NCBI GenBank assembly: GCA_030727405.1
Contig: JANRBR010000039.1
Location: forward strand, 124,001 to 188,000
Origin: Crocinitomicaceae bacterium
GTDB lineage: Bacteria; Bacteroidota; Bacteroidia; Flavobacteriales_D; Crocinitomicaceae
Direction of reading: 5' to 3'
DNA: 64,000 nucleotides
Below are positions 25,735 through 34,688 of the stretch, one piece after another; position 1 is the first letter of the stretch, and the number at the start of each line of letters is the position of its first letter. Position numbers and translations under genes: made by a program. The notes beneath the pieces were generated by a model, which had not been told where the DNA came from, ran no database searches, and worked only from the letters and a program-made list of their open reading frames with translations.

Positions 25735-26844
25735 ATGCATTTAGCCAAACTACACCTCATCAATTTTAAAAATTACGAAGACCTCGAAGTGGATCTTTGC
25801 CAAGGAATTAATGGATTGGTGGGACAAAATGGAAGTGGTAAAACCAATGTTTTGGACGCTGTGTACTACCTGAGCATGTGTAAATCCTATTTGAACGCAA
25901 TCGACCGTCAAAACATTCGATTTGATCAAGCATTTTTTTCGATTCAAGGAAAGTGGAGCATCGACAATCAAGAACAAAATGTTCATTGTGCTTTAAAAAA
26001 CGGAGGTAAAAAAACCGTCAAATTCAATAAAAAGGAATACGAAAAATTAGCAGATCACATAGGAAAATTTCCCGTTGTATTCATTTCGCCTTATGATGGT
26101 GATTTGATTGCAGACGGATCTGAGATGAGGCGAAAATGGATGGATGGAATTTTGTCGCAATTGGACAAAGTTTATTTAGAAGAGATCCAGCGTTACCATA
26201 AAGTATTGGAACAGCGAAATGCCTTGTTGAAAAACATGTTTGAACACCGCTTGTTTGACATGGATTCCATTGAGGTTTGGAACGAACAACTCGTGCCAAG
26301 TGGAAACTACATCCATGAAAAAAGAAAAGCGTTTTTAGCCGAGTTTATCCCTGTATTTAAACGTTTTTATGCCGAAATCGGACTCAACTCGGAAGATGTT
26401 GAACTGGAATACCGCTCACAATTGAATGACCATCCATTTGATGAACTTTTAAAATTATTCCATAAAAAAGATGCTGCTACCCAATATTCAAATGCAGGCA
26501 TCCATAAAGATGATTTGATTTTCACGATTAAAAATCACCCCGTTAAAAAATTTGGCTCGCAAGGACAACAAAAATCGTTTGTGATTGCTCTTCGACTCGC
26601 ACAATACGATTGGATGAAACAGCACAAAGGACTCAAACCGGTCTTGCTTTTGGATGATATTTTTGACAAACTAGATAACGAGCGTGTACAACGATTAATC
26701 GATTTGGTGACCGCCGATTATTTTGGACAAGTCATTGTCACGGATTCAGATCCGGATCGCATGAGGCAACTATTTGAATCCATTCAAACAGAAAAAAGGT
26801 TGTTTCAAGTAAAAGAGCAACAACTTTCATTGATTTTAACCTAA
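25735..26844 (+). CDS. recF: DNA replication and repair protein RecF
   Basis: 369 residues from the ATG at 25735. The N-terminus LAKLHLINFKNYEDLEVDL is typical of RecF, followed by Walker A GQNGSGKT (30-37). The ABC signature region FGSQGQQKSFVIALRLAQ and Walker B PVLLLDDIFDKLD are intact. RecF loads RecA at gapped DNA together with RecO and RecR. The gene has its own -7 box and is followed after nine bases by a DciA-like gene, the usual pairing in many bacteria. Confidence 0.97.
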   Translation: MHLAKLHLINFKNYEDLEVDLCQGINGLVGQNGSGKTNVLDAVYYLSMCKSYLNAIDRQNIRFDQAFFSIQGKWSIDNQEQNVHCALKNGGKKTVKFNKKEYEKLADHIGKFPVVFISPYDGDLIADGSEMRRKWMDGILSQLDKVYLEEIQRYHKVLEQRNALLKNMFEHRLFDMDSIEVWNEQLVPSGNYIHEKRKAFLAEFIPVFKRFYAEIGLNSEDVELEYRSQLNDHPFDELLKLFHKKDAATQYSNAGIHKDDLIFTIKNHPVKKFGSQGQQKSFVIALRLAQYDWMKQHKGLKPVLLLDDIFDKLDNERVQRLIDLVTADYFGQVIVTDSDPDRMRQLFESIQTEKRLFQVKEQQLSLILT

Positions 26845-26853
26845 CTTTAATTC

Positions 26854-27159
26854 ATGCGAGAAGACAATAGACGAAGTTCGGATGAAGAACCTTTAAAAGA
26901 CCTCATCGATAAATTTTTAAAAGCATACTCTTTGGAAGGAAAAATGAAAGAGTATGACATCATCGCTGCTTGGCCCGAATTAATGGGTAAGGCTGTGGCG
27001 CATCGCACAAAAGAAATTCACATTAAGCATCAGACGCTTTATTTAAAGATCGACTCGTCTGTGATGCGTGAAGAATTATTAAATGGAAAACAGATCATCA
27101 TTGAGCGTGTCAATAAAGAAGCTAGATGTCAATTAATCAATGACATTTGGTTTTCTTAA
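26854..27159 (+). CDS. DUF721/DciA-like protein
   Basis: 101 residues. EPLKDLIDKFLKAYSLEGKMKE and AWPELMGKAVAHRTKEI match the DUF721 domain, and LYLKIDSSVMREELL follows the usual pattern. DciA is the ancestral loader of the replicative helicase in bacteria lacking DnaC/DnaI, and DUF721 genes commonly lie next to recF, as here. The protein is short, being essentially the KH-like domain alone. Its stop is one base from that of the convergent hydrolase gene. Confidence 0.85.
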   Translation: MREDNRRSSDEEPLKDLIDKFLKAYSLEGKMKEYDIIAAWPELMGKAVAHRTKEIHIKHQTLYLKIDSSVMREELLNGKQIIIERVNKEARCQLINDIWFS

Positions 27160-27160
27160 C

Positions 27161-27853
27161 TTATTTCTGATCGTCTTTACTGAATTGAAACAACCAATTA
27201 TACAGATCATCCGTACGAAAGGCCTTTTCTAAATCGCCATGACTAGCTCCATAGTGAACGGTATATTTCAAGTTTTCACCACCGTTGCAATCTTTAATGG
27301 ATTTGACCATTTTTTCTGACTCGCTGATAGGAACAGCCGCGTCTTTATTTCCATGTTGAATCCAAACTGGAATGGTAGATAAATTACAACCGTTTTTTGG
27401 ATTTCCTCCGCCACAAAGCGCAACAGCTGCCGTAACAACTCCAGGATACTTTCCTGCAAAATTCAAGGTTCCATAACCACCTAGACTCATACCTGTCACA
27501 TAAACTCGGTTTGTATCCGTATTAAATTCTTTTTGCACAAAACGCAAAACCGATAAGATTTTATCAGGATCCCATGAACTACCTGCCGTAACCTGAGGTG
27601 CTATGACGATTGCAGGTACTTTTCGTCCTTTTTCAATTTCATGAATGACACCGTAACGTTTTACTAAATCTAAATTCGTTCCAGACAAGCTTCTACCATG
27701 TAAGAAAATCAACACGGGTGGATTGTTTTTTAAAATACTGTCTGCTGGTAAATGCAACCAAAATGGATAATCAGCTTGGTTACGAATGGCTTTAAGTTGT
27801 CCCCAAGAGTTTAGGGAAAAAAGGAGAATGGAGAATAAAATGATTTTTCGCAT
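27161..27853 (-). CDS. Exported alpha/beta hydrolase (prolyl oligopeptidase/PHB depolymerase-like)
   Basis: 230 residues with a signal peptide (to about Gly18). PPVLIFLHGRSLSGTN supplies the oxyanion HG motif; VTGMSLGGYGTL holds the nucleophilic Ser; IQHGNKDAAVP and YGASHGDLEKAF give the probable Asp and His. The fold and 'GMSLGGYG' form are those of exported esterase-like hydrolases related to feruloyl esterases and PHB depolymerases. Substrate unknown. It has a perfect -7 box four bases before its ATG. Confidence 0.85.
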   Translation of the reverse strand: MRKIILFSILLFSLNSWGQLKAIRNQADYPFWLHLPADSILKNNPPVLIFLHGRSLSGTNLDLVKRYGVIHEIEKGRKVPAIVIAPQVTAGSSWDPDKILSVLRFVQKEFNTDTNRVYVTGMSLGGYGTLNFAGKYPGVVTAAVALCGGGNPKNGCNLSTIPVWIQHGNKDAAVPISESEKMVKSIKDCNGGENLKYTVHYGASHGDLEKAFRTDDLYNWLFQFSKDDQK

Positions 27854-27857
27854 TTCA

Positions 27858-27865
27858 CAAAGTTA
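27858..27865 (-). promoter_or_regulatory. Bacteroidota -7 box, leaderless geometry (hydrolase gene)
   Basis: TAACTTTG on the minus strand, exact TAnnTTTG, exactly four bases before the ATG at 27853. Confidence 0.6.
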
Positions 27866-27936
27866 GGCTACTTTGAATGATCTGACAAGTGCACTTTTCA
27901 ACAGCGGGGATTTCGGTTATTCACAAAACATTTTCG

Positions 27937-28560
27937 CTAATTGCTTGCTGGAATACTCCACCCAAGTGCAACTCCCCCACCGAAGGATAAATCAAGGAAG
28001 CCAGCCTTCCTTGTTTCCAAAAACCCTTTTGCGAAAAATTGATCTGCAAACCAAAAAGAACAACGGACGCCTGCAGATGCAGAATATAGCAAGGATTTAA
28101 ATCCATCGTTTTGATTCGTTTGCACCCAATCAAATCCAAGGACATTCACATAAGGAGAAAGGTCCCAAAAGTAACCAATGGGAATATGGTAACCGATCCC
28201 TTCTGGTGCCGCCATAATCATTAGTCCAAGTACAATGGTAGATCCCACAGCTTCAAATCCCCATGAACCATTGATGGCCCAAACCATGAATGCCGGCCCA
28301 CCAATTAAACCCATTGGACCGTGTAATTGATAAATATCGTCATTTCTTGTTTGCATTTCGACGTTCCAGTTCAAGGTCCACCTCGGTCTAAATTGATACT
28401 CAACAGACATTCCACTGTAATAATACGGGGTTTTCGCCAACGTAAAACCATTGCTATACTTGGCAAAAAACTGCCATTTTGATGCGTCCATTTGAGCATG
28501 AGCGGCATTGACTGCGCCTGAAACAATTATAATGAACAGAATAACTCGGAGGTTTTGCAT
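27937..28560 (-). CDS. Hypothetical exported protein, probable outer-membrane protein
   Basis: 207 residues with a signal peptide (MQNLRVILFIIIVSGAVNAAHAQ). The mature part is rich in aromatic and glycine residues in alternating pattern (e.g. YYSGMSVEYQFRPRWTLNWNVEMQ) and ends in GGGVALGWSIPASN, consistent with a small membrane barrel, though helical membrane segments cannot be excluded in the middle. No family recognised. It starts two bases after the DUF3078 gene ends, so they are co-expressed. Confidence 0.6.
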   Translation of the reverse strand: MQNLRVILFIIIVSGAVNAAHAQMDASKWQFFAKYSNGFTLAKTPYYYSGMSVEYQFRPRWTLNWNVEMQTRNDDIYQLHGPMGLIGGPAFMVWAINGSWGFEAVGSTIVLGLMIMAAPEGIGYHIPIGYFWDLSPYVNVLGFDWVQTNQNDGFKSLLYSASAGVRCSFWFADQFFAKGFLETRKAGFLDLSFGGGVALGWSIPASN

Positions 28561-28562
28561 GC

Positions 28563-29462
28563 CTAATTGTTTTCAAGTTTGTAAGAGATTCCAATACCGA
28601 GGACAGATTTGAATTGCGTTCGAGGACCAAAATTACCAGCGCTATCGCGAATATTTATGTCGTCATCATATACCAAATTCCATTGTGCCGTGGCTGAAAA
28701 CAAGGAGTTTACTCGAAATACAAATACCAATTCAGCATTGACGTCAATGTTTTGAGGATTGTTTAAGTAGTTGCTAAACAATTCCAACTTGGATTTCATT
28801 TCAATGTTCTTTGCTAAATTTTTGTTCCACTTCATTTTCACAAAAGCACCGTATTCTTGGCGAAACGTCTCCCCTTTTTCTACTCCAAAGGCACCAACTT
28901 TGGACAATGAATCATCCAGTACGAAAGTTGACTTGAAAGCAATAGAAGAGAAAAACACAGAAAATTGATCCCCTTTTCTTAAATCTGTGCCAAGCGCCAA
29001 ATTTAAATATCCAGGAGCCATAAAGGTTGACACCACTACGGAATCATTTGGATAGGTATATCCATTCACCATTTGCGTCTTGAATCCAGCAGCAACCGTT
29101 AAGAAGAAATCTTGTGAAAGTTTCATTCCAAACGTACTTGATAAATCCATTCGGTCATCGGTCTTTTGTAAATTAACCCCCGAAATATTATCGAGGTACT
29201 TTATACCTCCAAGTGCGATACTGGCATCATTGGTCCATTTAATGTGATCCTTTGTATAATAAGCACTTGCTCCAATGGAACCAATTAACGAGATGTTGTT
29301 TCGTCCACCAGCATTCCAATTTACAAAGGAAGATTGTGTTCCACTGAGCGAATACAAGGATTTCAACTTCCAAGGCATCAAGGAATCCGATTTTACTTGA
29401 GCTGAAATCATGGCATGTGAAATCAGTAAAACCGCAAGAATGTATGTATTTTTGAATCGCAT
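28563..29462 (-). CDS. DUF3078 exported protein
   Basis: 299 residues with a signal peptide (cleavage near Ala21). WKLKSLYSLSGTQSSFVNW followed by NAGGRNNISLIG is the signature of DUF3078, a Bacteroidota outer-membrane family thought to form a beta-barrel. The C-terminus KSVLGIGISYKLENN ends as barrels usually do. Function unknown. It is divergent from the DUF3089 gene with only 20 bases between the two ATG codons, and its -7 box overlaps the other gene's start codon. Confidence 0.82.
   Translation of the reverse strand: MRFKNTYILAVLLISHAMISAQVKSDSLMPWKLKSLYSLSGTQSSFVNWNAGGRNNISLIGSIGASAYYTKDHIKWTNDASIALGGIKYLDNISGVNLQKTDDRMDLSSTFGMKLSQDFFLTVAAGFKTQMVNGYTYPNDSVVVSTFMAPGYLNLALGTDLRKGDQFSVFFSSIAFKSTFVLDDSLSKVGAFGVEKGETFRQEYGAFVKMKWNKNLAKNIEMKSKLELFSNYLNNPQNIDVNAELVFVFRVNSLFSATAQWNLVYDDDINIRDSAGNFGPRTQFKSVLGIGISYKLENN
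29447..29454 (+). promoter_or_regulatory. Bacteroidota -7 box of the DUF3089 gene, inside the divergent gene
   Basis: TATTTTTG, exact TAnnTTTG, lies 28 bases before the ATG at 29483 and inside codons 3-6 of the divergent DUF3078 gene. Confidence 0.5.
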
Positions 29463-29475
29463 TGTTAATCAAGTA

Positions 29476-29483
29476 CAAAATTA
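29476..29483 (-). promoter_or_regulatory. Bacteroidota -7 box of the DUF3078 gene
   Basis: TAATTTTG on the minus strand, exact TAnnTTTG, 13 bases before the ATG at 29462. Its first base is the complement of the A of the DUF3089 start codon. Confidence 0.52.
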
Positions 29484-30460
29484 TGGACAAATTCATGCTA
29501 ATGCTTATTTTCTTGTGGAATATTTCAACACCATTTTGTTTTTCTCAAGAAGTGGATTATGCTCAAAAAGAAAATTGGGCCGTCTTACCTGGCGCTTATC
29601 CCAGTCATTTACTTGCGCGCGTAAAAGATTCAAGTTTGCTGAATGAAGTGGACGTTTTTTATGTGTATCCAACGCTGATGTTAGACAAAAAAGACAAGCG
29701 ATGGAATGCAGAACTTTCGGATGTAGAACAACAAAAAAAGGTGTTAAATTCCGCCGTACAATACCAAGCGAGCGCTTGGGTGGAAGCAGGAAGAATGTTC
29801 GTTCCATATTATCGCCAAGCACACATTCGATCGTATTATCAACTCGACTCTGGCGGAAGAGAAGCCCTGCTATTTGCCTATGAGGATGTGAAAAATGCTT
29901 TTCAATATTACTTGGATCATTACAATCAAGGAAGACCCATTATATTAGCTGGACATAGTCAAGGGAGTACTCATTTAAAAATGATCCTTCAAGACTTTTT
30001 TGACAACAAGCCTTTGAGGGGACAATTAATTGCTGCTTACATTCCAGGGATTGGCATTCATCGAAATGAATTCAATAGCATTCCGCTTATGAATAGCGCA
30101 AGTCAAACAGGAGGATTTGTGACCTGGAACACCTTTAAAAAAAACATTGACCAGGATGCCTATCGACGTTGGTACAAAGGAAGGGCCGTGGTAAATCCGG
30201 TAACATGGCAAACCGAAGGTTCAGCTAGTAAAGAACAACATTTAGGATTTCTTTATTCGAACGACGACCTTTTTTGCCATTGTTTTGAGACGAATGTAAT
30301 GGATGGTGCTGTATGGGTTTCTAGGCCTTGTTCCTATCTGGGACTTGTTTCTTGGACGATGAAAAACTTGCACGTGGGAGACGTGAATTTGTTTTGGATG
30401 GATATCCATGAAAACGCCAAACTTCGAGCCCGCACTTACTTGAAGGAAAAAGGTTCATAA
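29483..30460 (+). CDS. DUF3089 exported alpha/beta hydrolase-like protein
   Basis: 325 residues from the ATG at 29483, which starts a signal peptide (MDKFMLMLIFLWNISTPFCFSQ); an earlier in-frame start would add seven residues. VDVFYVYPTLMLDKKDKRWN, VPYYRQAH and ILAGHSQGSTHLKMIL match DUF3089, with the nucleophile Ser in GHSQGS. The family belongs to the alpha/beta hydrolase superfamily; the substrate is not known. The C-terminal DVNLFWMDIHENAKLRA also fits. Probably periplasmic. Confidence 0.85.
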   Translation: MDKFMLMLIFLWNISTPFCFSQEVDYAQKENWAVLPGAYPSHLLARVKDSSLLNEVDVFYVYPTLMLDKKDKRWNAELSDVEQQKKVLNSAVQYQASAWVEAGRMFVPYYRQAHIRSYYQLDSGGREALLFAYEDVKNAFQYYLDHYNQGRPIILAGHSQGSTHLKMILQDFFDNKPLRGQLIAAYIPGIGIHRNEFNSIPLMNSASQTGGFVTWNTFKKNIDQDAYRRWYKGRAVVNPVTWQTEGSASKEQHLGFLYSNDDLFCHCFETNVMDGAVWVSRPCSYLGLVSWTMKNLHVGDVNLFWMDIHENAKLRARTYLKEKGS

Positions 30461-30488
30461 AGTTGCCTTTTCGGTTCAAAACTTCGTG

Positions 30489-30571
30489 CACCATTTTCTA
30501 GAAGAATCTTTTTTTGCATTGTATATTTGTCATCTCAAAAAAGAACATTCATGACACCATTTTCTAGAAGA
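30489..30571. repeat. 17-bp direct repeat flanking the gcvP promoter
   Basis: CACCATTTTCTAGAAGA occurs at 30489-30505 and again, identical, at 30555-30571 (start-to-start 66 bases). The second copy is codons 2-7 of gcvP. The copies bracket the -7 box and contain the palindrome TTCTAGAA. Confidence 0.75.
30522..30529 (+). promoter_or_regulatory. Bacteroidota -7 box of gcvP
   Basis: TATATTTG, exact TAnnTTTG, 21 bases before the ATG at 30551. Confidence 0.58.
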
Positions 30572-33379
30572 CACATCGGACCGAGTGAAGCAGAGAAAAA
30601 AGCCATGTTGGCAACGATCGGCATCGACTCCATTTCAACTTTAATCGACCGTACCATTCCTGCTCAAATTCGTTTGAAGGGAGAGTTAAACATCGCTGAT
30701 GCGATGACGGAACAAGAGTACCTGCAGCATGTTTCAGAATTGGCAGCGAAAAACCAAGTTTTTAAATCGTTTATTGGCTTGGGGTATCATGAAACAATTG
30801 TTCCAAGTGTCATTCTGAGAAATGTATTAGAAAATCCGGGATGGTATACGGCTTATACTCCATATCAAGCAGAAATTTCTCAAGGACGACTTGAAGCCTT
30901 GTTGAATTTCCAAACCATGATTTTGGATTTAACGGGAATGGAAATTGCCAATGCCTCTTTACTCGACGAAGGTACGGCCGCTTCTGAAGCCATGATCATG
31001 TTCTATAATTCAAGATCTAGAGCTGATGTGCAGGCAGGAAGAACGAAATTTTTCGTTTCTGAAGATGCCTTGCCTCAAAGCATAGACGTCATGACTGGAC
31101 GAGCAATTAATCTAGGAATAGAATTAATCACTGGAAACATAGATGCCTTTGAAGGTTCAAATGAGTATTTCGGTGCGTTCATTCAGAATCCATGTGCACA
31201 TGGACATGTGCGTGACTTAAGTGGAAAGATTGGGCAATTGAAATCACATGGAATTCAAGTAGCGGTAGCAGCGGATATTCTATCGTTGGTGGTATTAAAA
31301 TCACCCGGTAGTATGGGTGCAGATGTCGTTTTAGGTTCCTCACAGCGATTTGGTGTTCCAATGGGTTACGGTGGTCCACACGCGGCATTTTTTGCAGCAA
31401 AAGAAGCGTACAAACGCAACATACCAGGAAGAATTATTGGTGTATCAAAAGATGCGGATGACAATTTAGCTTTGCGCATGGCACTTCAAACGAGGGAGCA
31501 ACACATCAAACGAGATAAAGCAACATCCAACATTTGTACGGCTCAAGCATTGCTTTCGGTGATGGCAAGTATGTACGCTGTTTACCATGGTCCAGATGGC
31601 ATTCGTGCCATCGCAAATCATGTTCATGGACTTGCAACAAAGGCTGCAGCTGGACTAACGAACAAAGGAATTACGCTTGGGTCAACATCCTTTTTCGACA
31701 CCATTTGGATCAAAGGAGTTGATTGCGCGAAAATCCGAACGAAGGCCGAAGCTTTACAATTGAATTTCCGATACATCAATGAATCAGAACTAAGCATCAG
31801 TTTTGGAGAGCCTCATACAGAACAAGATGTAAAAGCTATTCTTTCCTGCTTCGATGCAACAATAATCGAAGGAACATCTGCTATTTCAACTGAACTAAAG
31901 CGCAGCGATGACATATTAAGTCATCCTGTATTCAATAGCCATCATTCTGAATCTAAAATGATGCGTTACTTAAAACGATTAGAAAACAAAGACCTTTCGC
32001 TTGTTCACAGCATGATTCCACTTGGTTCTTGTACCATGAAGTTAAATGCTGCTTCCGAACTTATGCCCATTACCAATCCGCAATTTGCAAATTTACATCC
32101 ATTTGCACCGGTTGAACAGGCAGCTGGTTACCACGAAATGTTTCAACAACTTTCCTTAGACCTTTCTGAAAGTACAGGTTTTGCAGGAGTCTCTTTGCAA
32201 CCAAATTCAGGTGCACAAGGTGAATATGCTGGACTCATGGTCATAAAAGCTTTTCACGAGTCGAATGGCGATACGCAACGTAAAAAAATGATTATTCCAT
32301 CTTCAGCGCACGGAACAAATCCTGCATCTGCAGTTATGGCTGGCTTTGATGTGGTGGTGACAGGCTGCGATGAAAATGGAAACATTGACATCGAAGAACT
32401 AAGACGCGTTGCCATCGAATTAAAAGATGTTTTAGCTGGAATCATGGTTACTTATCCTTCTACACATGGAGTTTATGAAGAAGGGATCCGTGAAATCACT
32501 TCCATCATTCATGAAAATGGTGGTCAAGTTTACATGGACGGTGCCAATATGAATGCGCAAGTTGGATTAACAAATCCAGGAAACATCGGAGCAGATGTTT
32601 GTCACCTAAATTTACATAAAACATTTGCCATTCCTCACGGTGGTGGTGGTCCAGGCATGGGTCCAATTGGCGTTGCAGCACATCTTTTACCCTTCCTACC
32701 GAGCAATCCATTGATCAAAACGGGTGGAGATAAAGCCATTCACGCCATTTCATCTGCACCTTACGGTAGTGCCTTGATATTATTGATTTCCTATGCTTAT
32801 ATAAAAATGTTAGGTGCTAAGGGATTACGCGAATCAACGGAGATAGCGATCTTAAATGCCAATTACATTGCGGCATCACTGAAAGGACATTACGACATAT
32901 TATACACCGGTGGCAATGGAACGGTTGCACATGAAATGATTCTAGATTGTCGTGATTTTAAACGCACGGCGGAAGTGGAAGTGGCTGACATGGCGAAACG
33001 TTTGATCGATTTCAACTTCCATGCACCAACTGTATCTTTCCCAGTTGCTGGAACCTTGATGATCGAACCTACAGAATCAGAAGACAAAGAAGAATTGGAT
33101 CGATTCATCATTGCCATGATTAAAATTCGTGAAGAAATTCGCGAAATTGAAAACGGACATGCGGACAAGGATAATAATCTATTGAAAAATGCACCTCACA
33201 CAGCAGATTGCATCATCAACAAAGACTGGAACTACCCTTATTCTCCACAAGAAGCGGCTTACCCTGTAGAATATTTAAAAGAATGGAAATATTGGGTTCC
33301 TGTTAGAAGAGTAGACAATGCCTTTGGAGATCGAAACCTTATTTGTTCTTGCCCAAGCATTGAAAGCTATCAATCTTAA
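30551..33379 (+). CDS. gcvP: Glycine dehydrogenase (decarboxylating), P protein
   Basis: 942 residues from the ATG at 30551; an earlier in-frame start overlaps the -7 box and is rejected. It is the long, single-chain form in which the homologous N- and C-terminal halves are fused. The PLP lysine is Lys690 in NLHKTFAIPHGGGGPG. FSRRHIGPSEAEKKAML at the N-terminus is characteristic. The enzyme decarboxylates glycine and passes the aminomethyl group to the H protein of the glycine cleavage system. GcvT and GcvH are not in the window. Confidence 0.97.
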   Translation: MTPFSRRHIGPSEAEKKAMLATIGIDSISTLIDRTIPAQIRLKGELNIADAMTEQEYLQHVSELAAKNQVFKSFIGLGYHETIVPSVILRNVLENPGWYTAYTPYQAEISQGRLEALLNFQTMILDLTGMEIANASLLDEGTAASEAMIMFYNSRSRADVQAGRTKFFVSEDALPQSIDVMTGRAINLGIELITGNIDAFEGSNEYFGAFIQNPCAHGHVRDLSGKIGQLKSHGIQVAVAADILSLVVLKSPGSMGADVVLGSSQRFGVPMGYGGPHAAFFAAKEAYKRNIPGRIIGVSKDADDNLALRMALQTREQHIKRDKATSNICTAQALLSVMASMYAVYHGPDGIRAIANHVHGLATKAAAGLTNKGITLGSTSFFDTIWIKGVDCAKIRTKAEALQLNFRYINESELSISFGEPHTEQDVKAILSCFDATIIEGTSAISTELKRSDDILSHPVFNSHHSESKMMRYLKRLENKDLSLVHSMIPLGSCTMKLNAASELMPITNPQFANLHPFAPVEQAAGYHEMFQQLSLDLSESTGFAGVSLQPNSGAQGEYAGLMVIKAFHESNGDTQRKKMIIPSSAHGTNPASAVMAGFDVVVTGCDENGNIDIEELRRVAIELKDVLAGIMVTYPSTHGVYEEGIREITSIIHENGGQVYMDGANMNAQVGLTNPGNIGADVCHLNLHKTFAIPHGGGGPGMGPIGVAAHLLPFLPSNPLIKTGGDKAIHAISSAPYGSALILLISYAYIKMLGAKGLRESTEIAILNANYIAASLKGHYDILYTGGNGTVAHEMILDCRDFKRTAEVEVADMAKRLIDFNFHAPTVSFPVAGTLMIEPTESEDKEELDRFIIAMIKIREEIREIENGHADKDNNLLKNAPHTADCIINKDWNYPYSPQEAAYPVEYLKEWKYWVPVRRVDNAFGDRNLICSCPSIESYQS

Positions 33380-33385
33380 CCATAT

Positions 33386-33416
33386 AAAAGGACGCAACTT
33401 ATGCGTCCTTTTTTAA
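33386..33416 (+). terminator. Rho-independent terminator of gcvP
   Basis: AAAAGGACGCA (33386-33396) pairs with TGCGTCCTTTT (33402-33412), loop of five, T-run after. Confidence 0.9.
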
Positions 33417-33451
33417 TTTTACGCTACGTTTCGTTCATTAATGCTGAAACC

Positions 33452-34168
33452 ATGAAATTAGATATCCTTGCATTTGCTGCTCACCCGGATGATGTAGAAC
33501 TTTCTGCATCAGGCACCTTATTGCGTTACGCCGCCGAAGGAAAAAAAATTGGCATTGTCGATTTAACCGAAGGTGAATTAGGGACGAGAGGTTCCGTTGC
33601 TGATCGCTATGAAGAAGCAAAAGAGGCCGGATATTTAATGGGGCTTCACTTCCGGAAAAACTTGCAAATGGGGGATGGTTTCTTTGAAATAAATGAGGAG
33701 AATAAACGTAAAATCATCGAACAAATTCGAATACATCAACCTGAAATCGTGCTTGCCAATTGTTTATCCGACCGACATCCGGATCACGGTCGTGCGGGTA
33801 AGCTTGTTGCCGACGCCTGTTTTTTATCTGGACTCCGGAAAATCGAAACGATTGTTCAAGGTATCTCACTTGAACCACACCGCCCAAGACTGGTGCTACA
33901 TTACATTCAAGACCATTACATTCAACCTGACATTGTGATGGATGTAAGTTCATTTATGGAGAAAAAAATCGAAGTCATTAAAGCCTATCGAACTCAATTC
34001 TTTGATCCCGCGTCTACCGAGCCAAACACACCTATATCTGGAGAAGAATTTTTCCAGTTCATTAAAGGTAGAATGATGCAATATGGTCGTCCAATTGGTG
34101 TAGACTACGCAGAAGGATTTACAGCAACCCGTATGCTCGGAACGAAAGACTTATTTACTTTAGTTTAA
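33452..34168 (+). CDS. bshB1: Bacillithiol biosynthesis deacetylase BshB1
   Basis: 238 residues from the ATG at 33452; an upstream in-frame ATG lies within the gcvP terminator and is rejected. AAHPDDVELSASGT (9-22) holds the zinc ligands His11 and Asp14; NCLSDRHPDHGRAGKL holds the third. This is the LmbE/PIG-L fold in the subgroup assigned to BshB1, which deacetylates GlcNAc-malate to GlcN-malate on the way to bacillithiol, the main low-molecular-weight thiol in many Bacteroidota. BshA and BshC are elsewhere. Confidence 0.92.
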   Translation: MKLDILAFAAHPDDVELSASGTLLRYAAEGKKIGIVDLTEGELGTRGSVADRYEEAKEAGYLMGLHFRKNLQMGDGFFEINEENKRKIIEQIRIHQPEIVLANCLSDRHPDHGRAGKLVADACFLSGLRKIETIVQGISLEPHRPRLVLHYIQDHYIQPDIVMDVSSFMEKKIEVIKAYRTQFFDPASTEPNTPISGEEFFQFIKGRMMQYGRPIGVDYAEGFTATRMLGTKDLFTLV

Positions 34169-34186
34169 CAGAGGAAATTTATTTCA

Positions 34187-34194
34187 TACCTTTA
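34187..34194 (+). promoter_or_regulatory. Probable -7 box before a GTG start
   Basis: TACCTTTA differs from TAnnTTTG only in the last base and lies exactly four bases before the GTG at 34199, the same spacing as at five exact boxes in the window. Confidence 0.4.
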
Positions 34195-34198
34195 TTCC

Positions 34199-34612
34199 GT
34201 GAAAACATTGATTCTCGTATTCTTAAGTGCATTTTTATTTCTAGGAAATATAGGAATCCCTGTCTTTACACATGTCTGTGAAGAGGACGGTATCTTCACC
34301 TCGTTTTTTATCAATCAAGAAAATCACTGTTCAGAAGAACGTTCTGACTTACCTCCTTGTTGCCAAAAAGAAAAAAAGAAAAACTGCTGTCACGATGAGA
34401 AAACCGTTGTGCAACTAGATGAGAAATATGTGGTAACACACGCATTCTCATTGCCACTGATTCAATACCACCTTCTTGTAAAACAACCGCGAACAACGGT
34501 TCAATTCCATGCAATTTGCATTCAAACTCCAATAATTAATTGGGTTGACCCTCCTCCTATTCGGAAATCTGGAAAGGATATCCTCATTCAACATAGCGTT
34601 TTTCGCATATAA
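34199..34612 (+). CDS. Exported Cys/His-rich protein, HYC_CC_PP type
   Basis: 137 residues starting at GTG 34199. A signal peptide covers about residues 1-23. The mature protein has paired metal-ligand candidates: His25-x-Cys27, His43-Cys44, Cys54-Cys55 and Cys63-Cys64-His65, then a downstream WVDPPPI. This H-x-C, CC, CC and PPP order fits the small Bacteroidota family labelled HYC_CC_PP. It precedes a TonB receptor with a Cys-Cys plug and an exported HMA protein, so a role in metal (perhaps copper) capture is likely. No function is proven. Confidence 0.72.
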   Translation: MKTLILVFLSAFLFLGNIGIPVFTHVCEEDGIFTSFFINQENHCSEERSDLPPCCQKEKKKNCCHDEKTVVQLDEKYVVTHAFSLPLIQYHLLVKQPRTTVQFHAICIQTPIINWVDPPPIRKSGKDILIQHSVFRI

Positions 34613-34688
34613 CCAAGGCATCATTTATACGCTTTAAATACTTGACAATGATTTTGTCGAGTCAGTATTCATGATTCCATTCGTTGAT

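Noticed and set aside
27873..28100. Open frame of 75 codons on the plus strand, preceded by a near -7 box
   Set aside because: It lies mostly antisense to the exported protein gene at 27937-28560 and has no features of its own; the box is one base short of consensus.
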